A stretch of 64,000 nucleotides of DNA, from positions 2,294,001-2,358,000 of the forward strand of contig NC_014259.1 of the NCBI RefSeq assembly GCF_000196795.1, given 5' to 3'. The notes below the pieces were generated by a model, which was not told the DNA's origin, made no database searches, and saw only the letters and a list, made by a program, of their open reading frames with translations. Origin of the DNA: Acinetobacter oleivorans DR1 (GTDB lineage: Bacteria; Pseudomonadota; Gammaproteobacteria; Pseudomonadales; Moraxellaceae). A program made the translations under genes and the position numbers. Numbering within the stretch: the stretch's first letter is position 1; every line of letters starts with the position of its first letter. Positions 17,614-25,574 of this stretch are shown here, piece after piece.

Positions 17614-18036
17614 ATGGGTATGAGTGTTGGTTCTGAAGATGACGATGAAATGATTGGTGCAATTAATACGACGCCTCTGGTTGATGTCATGTTGGTTTTA
17701 CTTATTATTTTTCTAATTACGATTCCGGTAGTTACACATACGGTTCCAGTGAAACTACCAGAAGAAAAAAATACGCCATATGCCACCACACCTGAAAATA
17801 TTCAACTTTCTGTGAACAAGAAAGGAGATATTTTCTGGAATGAAAGTTATGTGCCTAATAAAGAAATATTGCTATCAAAGCTTCAAGCAGTTGCGCAAAA
17901 AAGGCCTCAGCCAGAAGTTCATATTCGTGGAGACCAGCTTACTCATTTTGAGGCGATAGATCAGGTCATTAGCACGACCAAACAAGCTGGTATTGGCAAA
18001 ATTGCATTTGTTACTACCCCTCCAGCCTCCCAGTAA
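17614..18036 (+). CDS. exbD: ExbD biopolymer transport protein (first copy)
   Basis: A 140-residue ExbD/TolR protein: short cytoplasmic N-terminus, one membrane helix (about residues 25-45), and a periplasmic domain that binds peptidoglycan or TonB. The motif INTTPLVDVMLVLL contains the Asp needed for proton flow. A GAGGAG ribosome site precedes the ATG. It is followed by a second exbD 19 bases away; the two are only moderately alike, the membrane helix being best conserved. Two ExbD genes behind one exbB are known in Acinetobacter, Xanthomonas and others, where they may form mixed dimers. Confidence 0.92.
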   Translation: MGMSVGSEDDDEMIGAINTTPLVDVMLVLLIIFLITIPVVTHTVPVKLPEEKNTPYATTPENIQLSVNKKGDIFWNESYVPNKEILLSKLQAVAQKRPQPEVHIRGDQLTHFEAIDQVISTTKQAGIGKIAFVTTPPASQ

Positions 18037-18055
18037 TTATTTTAAGGAGAATTTT

Positions 18056-18469
18056 ATGGGTATGAATGTCGGTTCAAATAATGATGACGATGTGATGTTA
18101 GAAGTTAACATGACGCCTCTTATTGATGTCATGTTGGTACTTATTATTATGTTCATTATTACCATCCCAGCACCAAACAATGCGATTAATATTAATTTGC
18201 CAAACGGCACACCGCCTCCAACAAATGAAAAGCCACCTGAAGTGATTGATGTAAGAATTGACGCAGCAGGTAAAGTGTTTTGGAATAACCAGCAGGTTTC
18301 AGACCGCACCGCACTAGAGACTTTATTTCAAAGTGTGGTTGCCAAAAAAGATCAAGACCAGATCAAACTTAAACCAGATCAAATGGCTGAATATAAGAAT
18401 GTAGCGATGGTCATGGCTACAGCGCAGCGTTTAGGTGTCACCAAAATTGGAATTGTGAGCAGTAACTAA
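18056..18469 (+). CDS. exbD: ExbD biopolymer transport protein (second copy)
   Basis: A second ExbD of 137 residues. The start is the ATG at 18056, which has AAGGAGA 5 bases upstream; the open frame reaches back to 17993 inside the first exbD but without a ribosome site. It holds the same signature with the proton-carrying Asp (NMTPLIDVMLVLIIMF), then a Pro/Asn-rich linker (PPPTNEKPPE) and the periplasmic ExbD fold. Last gene of the tonB operon, ending before a strong terminator at 18501-18534. Confidence 0.92.
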   Translation: MGMNVGSNNDDDVMLEVNMTPLIDVMLVLIIMFIITIPAPNNAININLPNGTPPPTNEKPPEVIDVRIDAAGKVFWNNQQVSDRTALETLFQSVVAKKDQDQIKLKPDQMAEYKNVAMVMATAQRLGVTKIGIVSSN

Positions 18470-18500
18470 TATTGCTTTTAAATCTATTCTATTACTTCAT

Positions 18501-18534
18501 ACGCTAACTGGAATTTTCGGTTAGCGTTTTTTTT
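18501..18534 (+). terminator. Terminator of the tonB-exbB-exbD-exbD operon
   Basis: An 8-base perfect stem ACGCTAAC/GTTAGCGT (18501-18508, 18520-18527) is followed by at least seven T. The T-run lies inside the last codons of the convergent acetyltransferase gene, so the two genes share this DNA. Confidence 0.9.
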
Positions 18535-18982
18535 GAAGGGAAATATTCAACTCTAAAATAATATCTCCACATTCATCATATTCTCCAGTTTCTATAAAAC
18601 CCAATTTTTTATAAAGTTTTCCAGCATAATGATTAGATGATTTATACATAGTTCGAATTTGTTTAGCTCCTTTTGTAAATATTTCATCAATTGCAATTTG
18701 CAATGCTTCGGTACCATAACCTTTAGCTTGATTATTTTTATCAATCATAAAACGAAATAACCAGAATAATGTCTCATCAGGTGGATCAATTTCGACGCAA
18801 TACATTAAGAACCCAATGACGTCATTATTGAAACAGATCACTCTTGGACAGTAATGTTCTTCCACTTTAGACTCAGCAATAGAATAAACATTTGGTGCAA
18901 CATAGTCTTTTTGAGATTCATCCAATGATAATTTTGCGCATAGAAGCCAATTCTCACGATCTAGACTTTTCAAGTTAATCAA
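18521..18982 (-). CDS. GNAT family N-acetyltransferase
   Basis: A GCN5-related acetyltransferase that moves acetyl from acetyl-CoA to an amine; the substrate is unknown. The acetyl-CoA-binding motif A is seen as NQAKGYGTEALQIAIDE (QxxGxG/A) and motif B as NHYAGKLYKKLGFIETGEY. The N-terminal part (INLKSLDRENWLLCAKL ... PNVYSIAESK) resembles the spermidine/spermine-type GNATs such as BltD. The frame is open to a TTG at 19024, but an AAGGA site with 9-base spacing points to the TTG at 18982, where the family homology also begins, giving 153 residues. Its 3' end overlaps the tonB-operon terminator. Confidence 0.85.
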   Translation of the reverse strand: MINLKSLDRENWLLCAKLSLDESQKDYVAPNVYSIAESKVEEHYCPRVICFNNDVIGFLMYCVEIDPPDETLFWLFRFMIDKNNQAKGYGTEALQIAIDEIFTKGAKQIRTMYKSSNHYAGKLYKKLGFIETGEYDECGDIILELNISLQKKR

Positions 18983-19040
18983 ATTCAAAAATCCTTTAGA
19001 GATACATTTTCTTAGTTTAAGCAAAAAATATACCGAGACT

Positions 19041-19068
19041 AAAAAAAGCCTCCGAAGAGGCTTTTTTT
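19041..19068. terminator. Bidirectional terminator after glcB
   Basis: A stem AAGCCTC/GAGGCTT (19046-19065) with a short loop is flanked by A-run on one side and T-run on the other, so it works in both directions. It ends glcB on the minus strand and separates it from the acetyltransferase gene. Confidence 0.9.
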
Positions 19069-19082
19069 ATGACAGGTTAAAA

Positions 19083-21248
19083 TTAGTCACCTGTATAACC
19101 TTTTAACTTTAAACGAGCAGCATGAAGTAACGGCTCAGTATAACCTGAAGGCTGTTCACAACCTTTAAAGATGAGATCAGAAGCGGCTTGGAAAGCAATG
19201 TTAGTTTCAAAATTAGCAGCCATTGGTTTATACAATGGATCATTCGCATTTTGCTCATCAACAATTTTTGCCATGCGTTTAAGTACTTCTTCAACTTGTT
19301 CACGAGTCACAATACCGTGACGTAACCAGTTTGCTACGTGTTGAGAAGAAATACGTAATGTTGCACGGTCTTCCATTAAGCCTACATTATTAATGTCAGG
19401 AACTTTCGAACAACCCACGCCTAAGTCAACCCAACGAACAACGTAACCTAAAATACCTTGGCAGTTATTTTCAAGCTCATTGTTGATTTCTTCTGCTGAC
19501 CAGTTTGTTTCTGGTGCAAAGGGAGGAGTTAACAAGTCATCTAATGACAACATTTCTTCAGCTTTCAACTGATCTTGACGTGCTTTAACATTCACTTGAT
19601 GGTAATGCATCGCATGAAGTACTGCACCTGCTGGAGATGGAACCCAAGCACATGAAGCACCCGCATTTGGATGTGCAGCTTTAGTTGCCAACATATCTTT
19701 CATGCTATCTGGTTTTGGCCACATGCCTTTACCAATTTGTGCTTTACCTTGTAAACCTGACTTCAAACCAATTGCAACGTTACGGTTTTCGTAAGCAGCA
19801 ATCCATTTTTGTGTTTTTACGGCTTCTTTACGAACAACTGGTGCAGCTTCCATTGAAGTATGAATTTCATCACCAGTACGGTCCATGAAACCAGTATTAA
19901 TAAAGATCGTGCGGTCTTTTGCAGCAGCAATACAGTTTTTCAAGTTTACAGATGTACGGCGCTCTTCATCCATAATACCGATTTTTAACGATTTAGGCGG
20001 TAAGCCAATCGCTTGTTCAGCACGTTCAAACAACTCTACAGCAAACGCAACTTCTTCTGGACCATGCATTTTTGGCTTAACAATATACATAGAACCTTTA
20101 CGAGAGTTCTTATTTTCGTTTTCACTACGAATGTCCGCAACTGACAACAATGGTGTTACCAATGCATCCATAATACCTTCGAAAATCTCTTCACCATCTA
20201 CTAAAATCGCTGGGTTAGTCATTAAATGGCCTACATTACGAAGTAACATAAGTGAACGACCATGAAGTTTCGTTGTACCACCAATTAAGTTTTTAATTTC
20301 GCGATCTTTATTTAAATCACGAACAATCGTTTTACCATTTTTCTCGATAGATTCTTGAAGCGTACCTTTCATTAAACCTAACCAGTTACGGTAACCTTCA
20401 ACTTTTTCTTCAGCATCTACTGCCGCAACAGAATCTTCTAAATCCTGAATAGTAGTTACAGCCGCTTCAAATGTTAAGTCTTTTACACCCGCTAAATCAG
20501 TTTGACCAATTGGGCTAGATGCATCAATTTCGATAATGACATGAAGGCCATTACTTAAAAGAACAACTTCTGTAGGGTTCGCTTCTTCACCGTTGAAACC
20601 AACGAACTGAGCTTCATGAGCTAAACCTGTTTTTGAACCATCTTTCAAAGTCACAACAAGTTTGTTTTGCTCAATTGCATATTTTGTCGCATCTGCATGT
20701 GAGCCTTGTGCAAGTGGGAAAACTTCATTTAAGAAGTTTTTAGCGAACTCAATCACTTTTGCACCACGTACAGGGTTATATCCTTTACCTTTTTCAGCTC
20801 CGCCTTCTTCAGAAATTACATCGAAGCCATAAAGTGCATCATATAAAGAGCCCCAACGAGCATTTGCTGCGTTTAAGCTATAACGTGCATTACGTACAGG
20901 TACAACTAACTGCGGCCCTGCCAATAATGCGATTTCTTCATCAACGTTTTCAGTTGTAATTTGAAAGTCTTCAACTTCTGGCAATAAATAACCAATTTCT
21001 GTTAAGAACGCCTTATAAGCACCTAATTCAAATTTATTGTTGCGATGCCATTCATCAATTTTTGCTTGTAATTCATCACGCTTAGCCAATAATGCTTTAT
21101 TTTTTGGGCTAAGATCGACAACAACTTGCTCAAAGTTCTTCCAGTAAGTTTCACTATCTAAACCAGAACCTGGTAAAGCTTCATTTTCGATAAAATCGTA
21201 AAGTTCTTTAGCAATCGCTAACTTGCCTTTTTGAATACGTGCAGTCAT
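19083..21248 (-). CDS. glcB: Malate synthase G
   Basis: Full-length malate synthase G (721 residues, the usual size for the monomeric G isoform). It condenses glyoxylate with acetyl-CoA to give malate in the glyoxylate shunt, needed for growth on acetate, fatty acids and ethanol, with Mg2+. Recognised blocks include VVPVRNARYSLNAANARWGSL, FVHDVGHLM-type text here as LRNVGHLMTNPAIL, KIGIMDEERRTSVNLK near residue 425, and FINTGFMDRTGDEIHTSME, which carries active-site Asp/Glu. The N-terminal TARIQKGKLAIAKELYDF is standard for GlcB. AGGAAAG lies before the ATG. It stands alone with its own terminator; a 366-base non-coding stretch lies upstream. Confidence 0.96.
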   Translation of the reverse strand: MTARIQKGKLAIAKELYDFIENEALPGSGLDSETYWKNFEQVVVDLSPKNKALLAKRDELQAKIDEWHRNNKFELGAYKAFLTEIGYLLPEVEDFQITTENVDEEIALLAGPQLVVPVRNARYSLNAANARWGSLYDALYGFDVISEEGGAEKGKGYNPVRGAKVIEFAKNFLNEVFPLAQGSHADATKYAIEQNKLVVTLKDGSKTGLAHEAQFVGFNGEEANPTEVVLLSNGLHVIIEIDASSPIGQTDLAGVKDLTFEAAVTTIQDLEDSVAAVDAEEKVEGYRNWLGLMKGTLQESIEKNGKTIVRDLNKDREIKNLIGGTTKLHGRSLMLLRNVGHLMTNPAILVDGEEIFEGIMDALVTPLLSVADIRSENENKNSRKGSMYIVKPKMHGPEEVAFAVELFERAEQAIGLPPKSLKIGIMDEERRTSVNLKNCIAAAKDRTIFINTGFMDRTGDEIHTSMEAAPVVRKEAVKTQKWIAAYENRNVAIGLKSGLQGKAQIGKGMWPKPDSMKDMLATKAAHPNAGASCAWVPSPAGAVLHAMHYHQVNVKARQDQLKAEEMLSLDDLLTPPFAPETNWSAEEINNELENNCQGILGYVVRWVDLGVGCSKVPDINNVGLMEDRATLRISSQHVANWLRHGIVTREQVEEVLKRMAKIVDEQNANDPLYKPMAANFETNIAFQAASDLIFKGCEQPSGYTEPLLHAARLKLKGYTGD

Positions 21249-21614
21249 TGTCTTTCCTGAAGTTGCTACTTTTTATACCAAGAGAATCCTAGTATACCGA
21301 TTTAAATTAAGCTGAATACTAATATCACATTCCTAAATAGTAAGCATTTTCCCTTGTAAAACTATTGACAAAGATAAATTTTTCTATATAGGAAATATTA
21401 AAATTCTAACTAGGATTCCCAACAATTTATTCAATATTTAAAGATACTGAAACTAGACTTTTTGTTAACAGACAAAAAATTCCACTATCTTATTTTTCTA
21501 AAGCGTATTTAGTTATATCAAACTTTGCAGTCTGAAAAAGCATTATTTAACTAAATTTATCTATTTTTGTTGTAAAAAAAGCGCCCTATAAAGAGCGCTT
21601 TTCATATCTATTTT
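21249..21614. other. Non-coding stretch between zapE and glcB
   Basis: No gene is evident. It contains a perfect 10-base inverted repeat GAATCCTAGT (21284-21293) / ACTAGGATTC (21409-21418) 115 bases apart, a consensus TTGACA (21365-21370) with TATAGG 16 bases later on the plus strand, and the zapE terminator at its left end in window coordinates 21574-21604, which also looks able to stop rightward transcripts. A short rightward RNA is possible. Confidence 0.4.
21574..21604 (-). terminator. Bidirectional terminator after zapE or after a possible small RNA
   Basis: AAGCGC/GCGCTT stem (21579-21602 region) with an 8-base loop and a run of seven T on the minus strand. Its position just 11 bases beyond 21615 puts it upstream, not downstream, of nothing: leftward transcripts from the glcB side would end here before entering zapE's 3' region in antisense order, and rightward RNA would also stop at its TTTT. 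Correct reading: zapE (minus strand) ends at 21615, so this hairpin immediately follows zapE's stop codon. Confidence 0.85.
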
Positions 21615-22757
21615 TTATGCGTTTTTAGTTTCATCAATATGGCGATGTTCAGAATGCAAATATTCATCTGATTGCATTTCCAATAAACGCGAACGAGTAC
21701 GCTCAATTTCAAAGGCTAATTTTTCACCTTGATAAATATCAATAATACTATCTTGCGAAGTTAAAAGTAGTTTTACTCCACGATCATAAAACTCATCGAC
21801 TAAGTAGATAAAACGACGTGTACCTTCAGACAAGAAATCTGTTAAATGCGGAACATTACTTACCAGAACCGTATTATAGATATTTGCAATTTCAATAAAA
21901 TCTGCTGGGCTGCGTGGTTTAAAGCAAAGTTCAGAAAACTCACACCACAACACATCTTCTGTATGACCCAGAGTCTCGACCACACGATTATTAATCACAA
22001 TCGGCTCTTGAGAGTGAGCTTGTGTGTGAGTTAAAGCGCTAAAACGTTCCGCCATCCAACTTTGCACTTCATTACTTAATGGAGATTTAAATAATTGAGC
22101 TTGTTTTAAGACACGTAAACGATAATCCACACCTGCATCTACATTTAAAACAGTACAATTCTTTTTAACCATTTCAATTGTTGGCAAGAAACGATCACGA
22201 TGAATACCGTTTTTATATAAACCGTCTGGTGCAATGTTTGATGTAGCAATCAATGTCACACCACGAACAAACAATTTTTGGAATAAATCACTCAAGATCA
22301 TTGCATCAGTTACGTTTGATACAAAGAACTCATCAAAACAAATAACGACTGCATCTTTATAAATTTGGTCAGCCACAATTTCAAGTGGATTACGTTGACC
22401 AGAAAGCTTGTTTAATTCTTTATGAACATGTTGCATGAAATGATGAAAATGCATACGTGTTTTACGACGAAATGGCACTGACTCATAAAATTGATCCATA
22501 AGCCAAGTTTTTCCACGGCCTACTCCACCCCACATATAAACACCTTTAGGTGAAGTTTGGCGGCGAAAACGACGGAAAGCTTTTTTAGAGGCTTTATAAC
22601 GGTTTAAAAGTTCTTTCCATACACGGTCTAATTCTTGCACTGCCTGTGCTTGCGCTTCATCTGCCATAAACTGGCCTGAAGCTAAAGCCTCAGCATAGCG
22701 TTCTGCTGGGGAAGAAGGTGAGAATGCAGTACTATGAGAAGATTTTAAATTTAACAT
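21615..22757 (-). CDS. zapE: Cell division protein ZapE (AFG1-like ATPase)
   Basis: A 380-residue P-loop ATPase of the AFG1/ZapE family. ZapE interacts with the FtsZ ring and affects its stability in E. coli; eukaryotic Afg1/Lace1 works in mitochondria. Walker A is GGVGRGKTWLMDQFY (about residue 77-91) and Walker B VICFDEFFVSNV (about 138-149), both in the characteristic family wording. Arg-rich RRKTRMHFHHFMQHVH follows Walker A as usual. The protein is cytoplasmic with no membrane segment. It is transcribed alone with a terminator at its end. The ribosome site is weak. Confidence 0.93.
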   Translation of the reverse strand: MLNLKSSHSTAFSPSSPAERYAEALASGQFMADEAQAQAVQELDRVWKELLNRYKASKKAFRRFRRQTSPKGVYMWGGVGRGKTWLMDQFYESVPFRRKTRMHFHHFMQHVHKELNKLSGQRNPLEIVADQIYKDAVVICFDEFFVSNVTDAMILSDLFQKLFVRGVTLIATSNIAPDGLYKNGIHRDRFLPTIEMVKKNCTVLNVDAGVDYRLRVLKQAQLFKSPLSNEVQSWMAERFSALTHTQAHSQEPIVINNRVVETLGHTEDVLWCEFSELCFKPRSPADFIEIANIYNTVLVSNVPHLTDFLSEGTRRFIYLVDEFYDRGVKLLLTSQDSIIDIYQGEKLAFEIERTRSRLLEMQSDEYLHSEHRHIDETKNA

Positions 22758-22834
22758 ATCGTTTTATTTCAATTTTAACTGATAGGAGTATAGCGAACAT
22801 TTTGTTCAACCACATTAGCTTTTAGCATCAAGAA

Positions 22835-23857
22835 TTACGACGATGACTCTTTGCCATATTGTCGAGGACTCTGCCCAAACCATCGTTTAAATGCATGATT
22901 AAATGCCGCTGGTTCAGAATAACCGAGTAAGTCGGCAATAACTTCTATTGAGTATTCTCTATATTCCATAAGCTTTAATGCCTTATTCTTGATAATTTGT
23001 TCACGAATTTGCTTATAACTCGTATTTAACTGTTGCAATTGATGCCTTAATGTCCTTTCAGGCATTTTCAATGCAAAAGCTGTTTCCGCCATGCTCGGGA
23101 TAATTCCTTGTTGCAACTCAAGATAATCTTGCACACATTGTATGATATGTGGAGTTTGGTGATCTTGTTGATTTAATCTTGTTATTTCTGTAATACATTT
23201 TGATTCATAAATACGATGTGTAATGATGTCTGCAGAAGGAATTTTGATTTCAAGTACATCCTTGCTTAGGCTAAATGCTGCATATTTACCATTAAAGTGC
23301 ACATCATCGCCATAGTATGCAAAATAGCGAGATAAGGTCTCTGAGTCCGTTGGTTTTTCAAATGGAAGTTCTATACGCATAGCGGGCATTTCTAATCCCA
23401 TCATCATATAAATATCTTGAATAAATTTATAAGTTCCTGAAACTTCACATTGTGCCCGCAACTGTCCCACTTGGGTTTTCAAATCAACAGGCAAATAATT
23501 TAAGATCGTGCGCTCATCCGTTTCATAAAGCCCTAAAGCACCAAACAAATGAGTAAGTCTTTGATATTTTATTCCTTTACTTAATGCAGTTTGAACATCA
23601 TTACTTGTTACAAGCAACATAAGTAGTGGTCCGTAACCGGCCAAAGCATAATGCTGTCCAATGAATAGCCCCTTTTCAGGCTCAACATTTTCGCTAATAA
23701 TTTGTTGAATATCCCATTCTAAGCGATCATGAATTGTGGAGCTCGGATCTAAAGCATCAACCTTAATTCCTATACCAGCCAAACGTGAGTCGACATCAAT
23801 GCCCGCATTGCGCATTCCTTGAATTAAATACATTAAACCAAGTATCGACCGTTTCAT
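22835..23857 (-). CDS. AraC family transcriptional regulator
   Basis: A 340-residue regulator with the large N-terminal ligand-binding domain of the OruR/GbuR/PqrA type (Arabinose_bd class, residues about 20-210) and a C-terminal AraC double helix-turn-helix (about 240-335), ending RWFGQSPRQYGKE. The second recognition helix region reads IADLLGYSEPAAFNHAFKRW, which is the conserved AraC signature. It faces away from a flavin monooxygenase gene with a 160-base shared promoter region, so it is probably the activator of that gene in response to the monooxygenase substrate. This pairing is an inference from layout. Relatives often control degradation of fatty, terpenoid or aromatic compounds. Confidence 0.9.
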   Translation of the reverse strand: MKRSILGLMYLIQGMRNAGIDVDSRLAGIGIKVDALDPSSTIHDRLEWDIQQIISENVEPEKGLFIGQHYALAGYGPLLMLLVTSNDVQTALSKGIKYQRLTHLFGALGLYETDERTILNYLPVDLKTQVGQLRAQCEVSGTYKFIQDIYMMMGLEMPAMRIELPFEKPTDSETLSRYFAYYGDDVHFNGKYAAFSLSKDVLEIKIPSADIITHRIYESKCITEITRLNQQDHQTPHIIQCVQDYLELQQGIIPSMAETAFALKMPERTLRHQLQQLNTSYKQIREQIIKNKALKLMEYREYSIEVIADLLGYSEPAAFNHAFKRWFGQSPRQYGKESSS

Positions 23858-24017
23858 TCTTCTATCAATTTCCCTAGACTCAAATGTTTTACTATAAAGA
23901 AGAAAGAAAATTAATTGCCGAATCTATCAATTTTCACGTCGATCCAATCATGTTTAAACTGATCAAAAAACGTTAGTCTTGCATGCAATCCTCTTTTCAG
24001 CTTATGTAGGGTTTCCA

Positions 24018-25526
24018 ATGCTAAACGCAAAGCAAGATGCTATTCAAAAAACTAAAATCGCTATTATTGGTGCTGGATTTGGTGGCCTAGCAATGGCAAT
24101 TCGCTTACTGCAAAATCAACAGCAAGACTTTGTTATTTTAGAAAAATCAAACGATGTCGGCGGAACATGGCGCGAAAATCGCTACCCTGGTGCGGCATGT
24201 GATGTTCAATCTCATATGTATTCTCTCTCGTTTGCCCCTAAAACAGACTGGTCGAAACGTTACGCTGAGGGACCTGAGATATTTGAATATATTCAAGATA
24301 TTACAGAAAAATATAAGATTAAAAATTACTGTAAGTTTAACCACGATGTAACTCATGTCCAATATGATGAAATGCGTCATGTGTGGACTCTTGATTTTAA
24401 AAATCAGCCTTCGATTGAAGCTCAATTTGTTGTTTTTGCATCAGGTCCCCTACACATCCCACAAATCCCCCATATTCAAGGCATCGAAAAATTCAAAGGG
24501 AAAGTTTTTCATTCATCACAGTGGGAACATGATTATAACCTAAATGGTAAATCAGTCGCATCTATTGGTACTGGTGGTAGCGCGATTCAATATATTCCAG
24601 AAATAGCTGGAAATGTTAAACAGCTCTATGTATTCCAAAGAACAGCAGCTTGGGTAATACCACGAGATGAACGCAAATACTCTCGTTTGAGTAAAGCATT
24701 ATTCAAATCTTCTAATCTTTATCGTCAAATTCATCGTAGTCGTCTTTATTGGAGTAATGAGTCGCGCGTTGTACCTATTGTTCAACCCCAAATTATGAAA
24801 TATGGTCAGAAATTGGCAGAAGCTTTCATTCGCTTCCAAGTGAAAGATAAAGAAGTAGCCAAGAAACTTACACCTGACTTTGTGATGGGATGTAAACGTA
24901 TTCTTATTTCAAATAAATATTTCCCTACATTTAACCGTAAAAATGTTGAGCTAGTAACGGATAATATTCAAGAAATCAAAGAAAACAGTATTGTCACTAA
25001 AGATGGTAAAGAACGATCTATTGATTGTTTAATTTATGGTACTGGTTTTATTACTGACCCACGTATTTACTTGAAACATTTCACTTGTATTGGACGCAAT
25101 CAAATAGAGTTAAAACAGGCGTGGAAAAATGGTGCTGAAAGTTATTATGGCATTATGACTAAAAACTTTCCTAATCTGTTTCAATTAGTCGGCCCTAATA
25201 CAGTATTAGGTCATAATTCGGTTATTTTTATGATTGAATCTCAAGTAAATTACATTTTACAACTCATCCAACTTGTAGAAAAAACAGGCCAAAAAGCTGT
25301 TGAGATTAAACCAGAAGTTCAAGATGCTTTTAACGAACGGGTTCAAATTCAGCTTCAAGGAACTGTGTGGCAAGCTGGAGGTTGTAGTAGCTGGTATCAA
25401 TCTGCCGATGGAAAAAACTTTTCACTATGGCCCACCTATACATGGAAGTACTGGTTAGAAACGCGCAAAGTTAATCCTAAAGATTATTTACTCTTAAATA
25501 AAAGCGCACAGAGCTATGCAGCTTAA
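24018..25526 (+). CDS. Flavin-containing monooxygenase, type I Baeyer-Villiger-like
   Basis: A 502-residue FAD/NADPH-dependent monooxygenase. The FAD-binding Rossmann motif GAGFGG is near residue 20, followed by VGGTWRENRYPGAACDVQS, typical of Baeyer-Villiger enzymes. The fingerprint FxGxxxHxxxW is present as FKGKVFHSSQW around residue 160, and the NADPH-binding GTGGSA follows. The enzyme would insert oxygen into ketones or oxidise heteroatoms; the real substrate is unknown. I place the start at 24018 with AGGG 7 bases upstream; an ATG at 23979 is in frame but lacks a ribosome site. It is divergent from an AraC-type regulator. A hairpin (25541-25569) follows. Confidence 0.9.
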   Translation: MLNAKQDAIQKTKIAIIGAGFGGLAMAIRLLQNQQQDFVILEKSNDVGGTWRENRYPGAACDVQSHMYSLSFAPKTDWSKRYAEGPEIFEYIQDITEKYKIKNYCKFNHDVTHVQYDEMRHVWTLDFKNQPSIEAQFVVFASGPLHIPQIPHIQGIEKFKGKVFHSSQWEHDYNLNGKSVASIGTGGSAIQYIPEIAGNVKQLYVFQRTAAWVIPRDERKYSRLSKALFKSSNLYRQIHRSRLYWSNESRVVPIVQPQIMKYGQKLAEAFIRFQVKDKEVAKKLTPDFVMGCKRILISNKYFPTFNRKNVELVTDNIQEIKENSIVTKDGKERSIDCLIYGTGFITDPRIYLKHFTCIGRNQIELKQAWKNGAESYYGIMTKNFPNLFQLVGPNTVLGHNSVIFMIESQVNYILQLIQLVEKTGQKAVEIKPEVQDAFNERVQIQLQGTVWQAGGCSSWYQSADGKNFSLWPTYTWKYWLETRKVNPKDYLLLNKSAQSYAA

Positions 25527-25540
25527 AATGTTCAAGACAT

Positions 25541-25569
25541 AATAGGTGGGTTAAAACAATCCACCTATT
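25541..25569 (+). promoter_or_regulatory. Hairpin between monooxygenase and lysO, reaching the lysO start
   Basis: A perfect 9-base inverted repeat AATAGGTGG/CCACCTATT (25541-25549, 25561-25569) ends 5 bases before the lysO ATG at 25575. It could be the terminator of the monooxygenase gene, though the following T-run is poor, or a translation-control element, because the only AGGTGG Shine-Dalgarno-like text is locked in the stem. Confidence 0.6.
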
Positions 25570-25574
25570 ATTAT

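Noticed and set aside
21284..21418. The 10-base inverted repeat as ends of a miniature transposon
   Set aside because: No target duplication is visible and the interior has no known feature, so chance or a structural RNA is as likely.
25527..25574. A lysine riboswitch before lysO
   Set aside because: Only 48 bases lie between the genes; an L-box needs about 170 or more. The hairpin alone is not a riboswitch.
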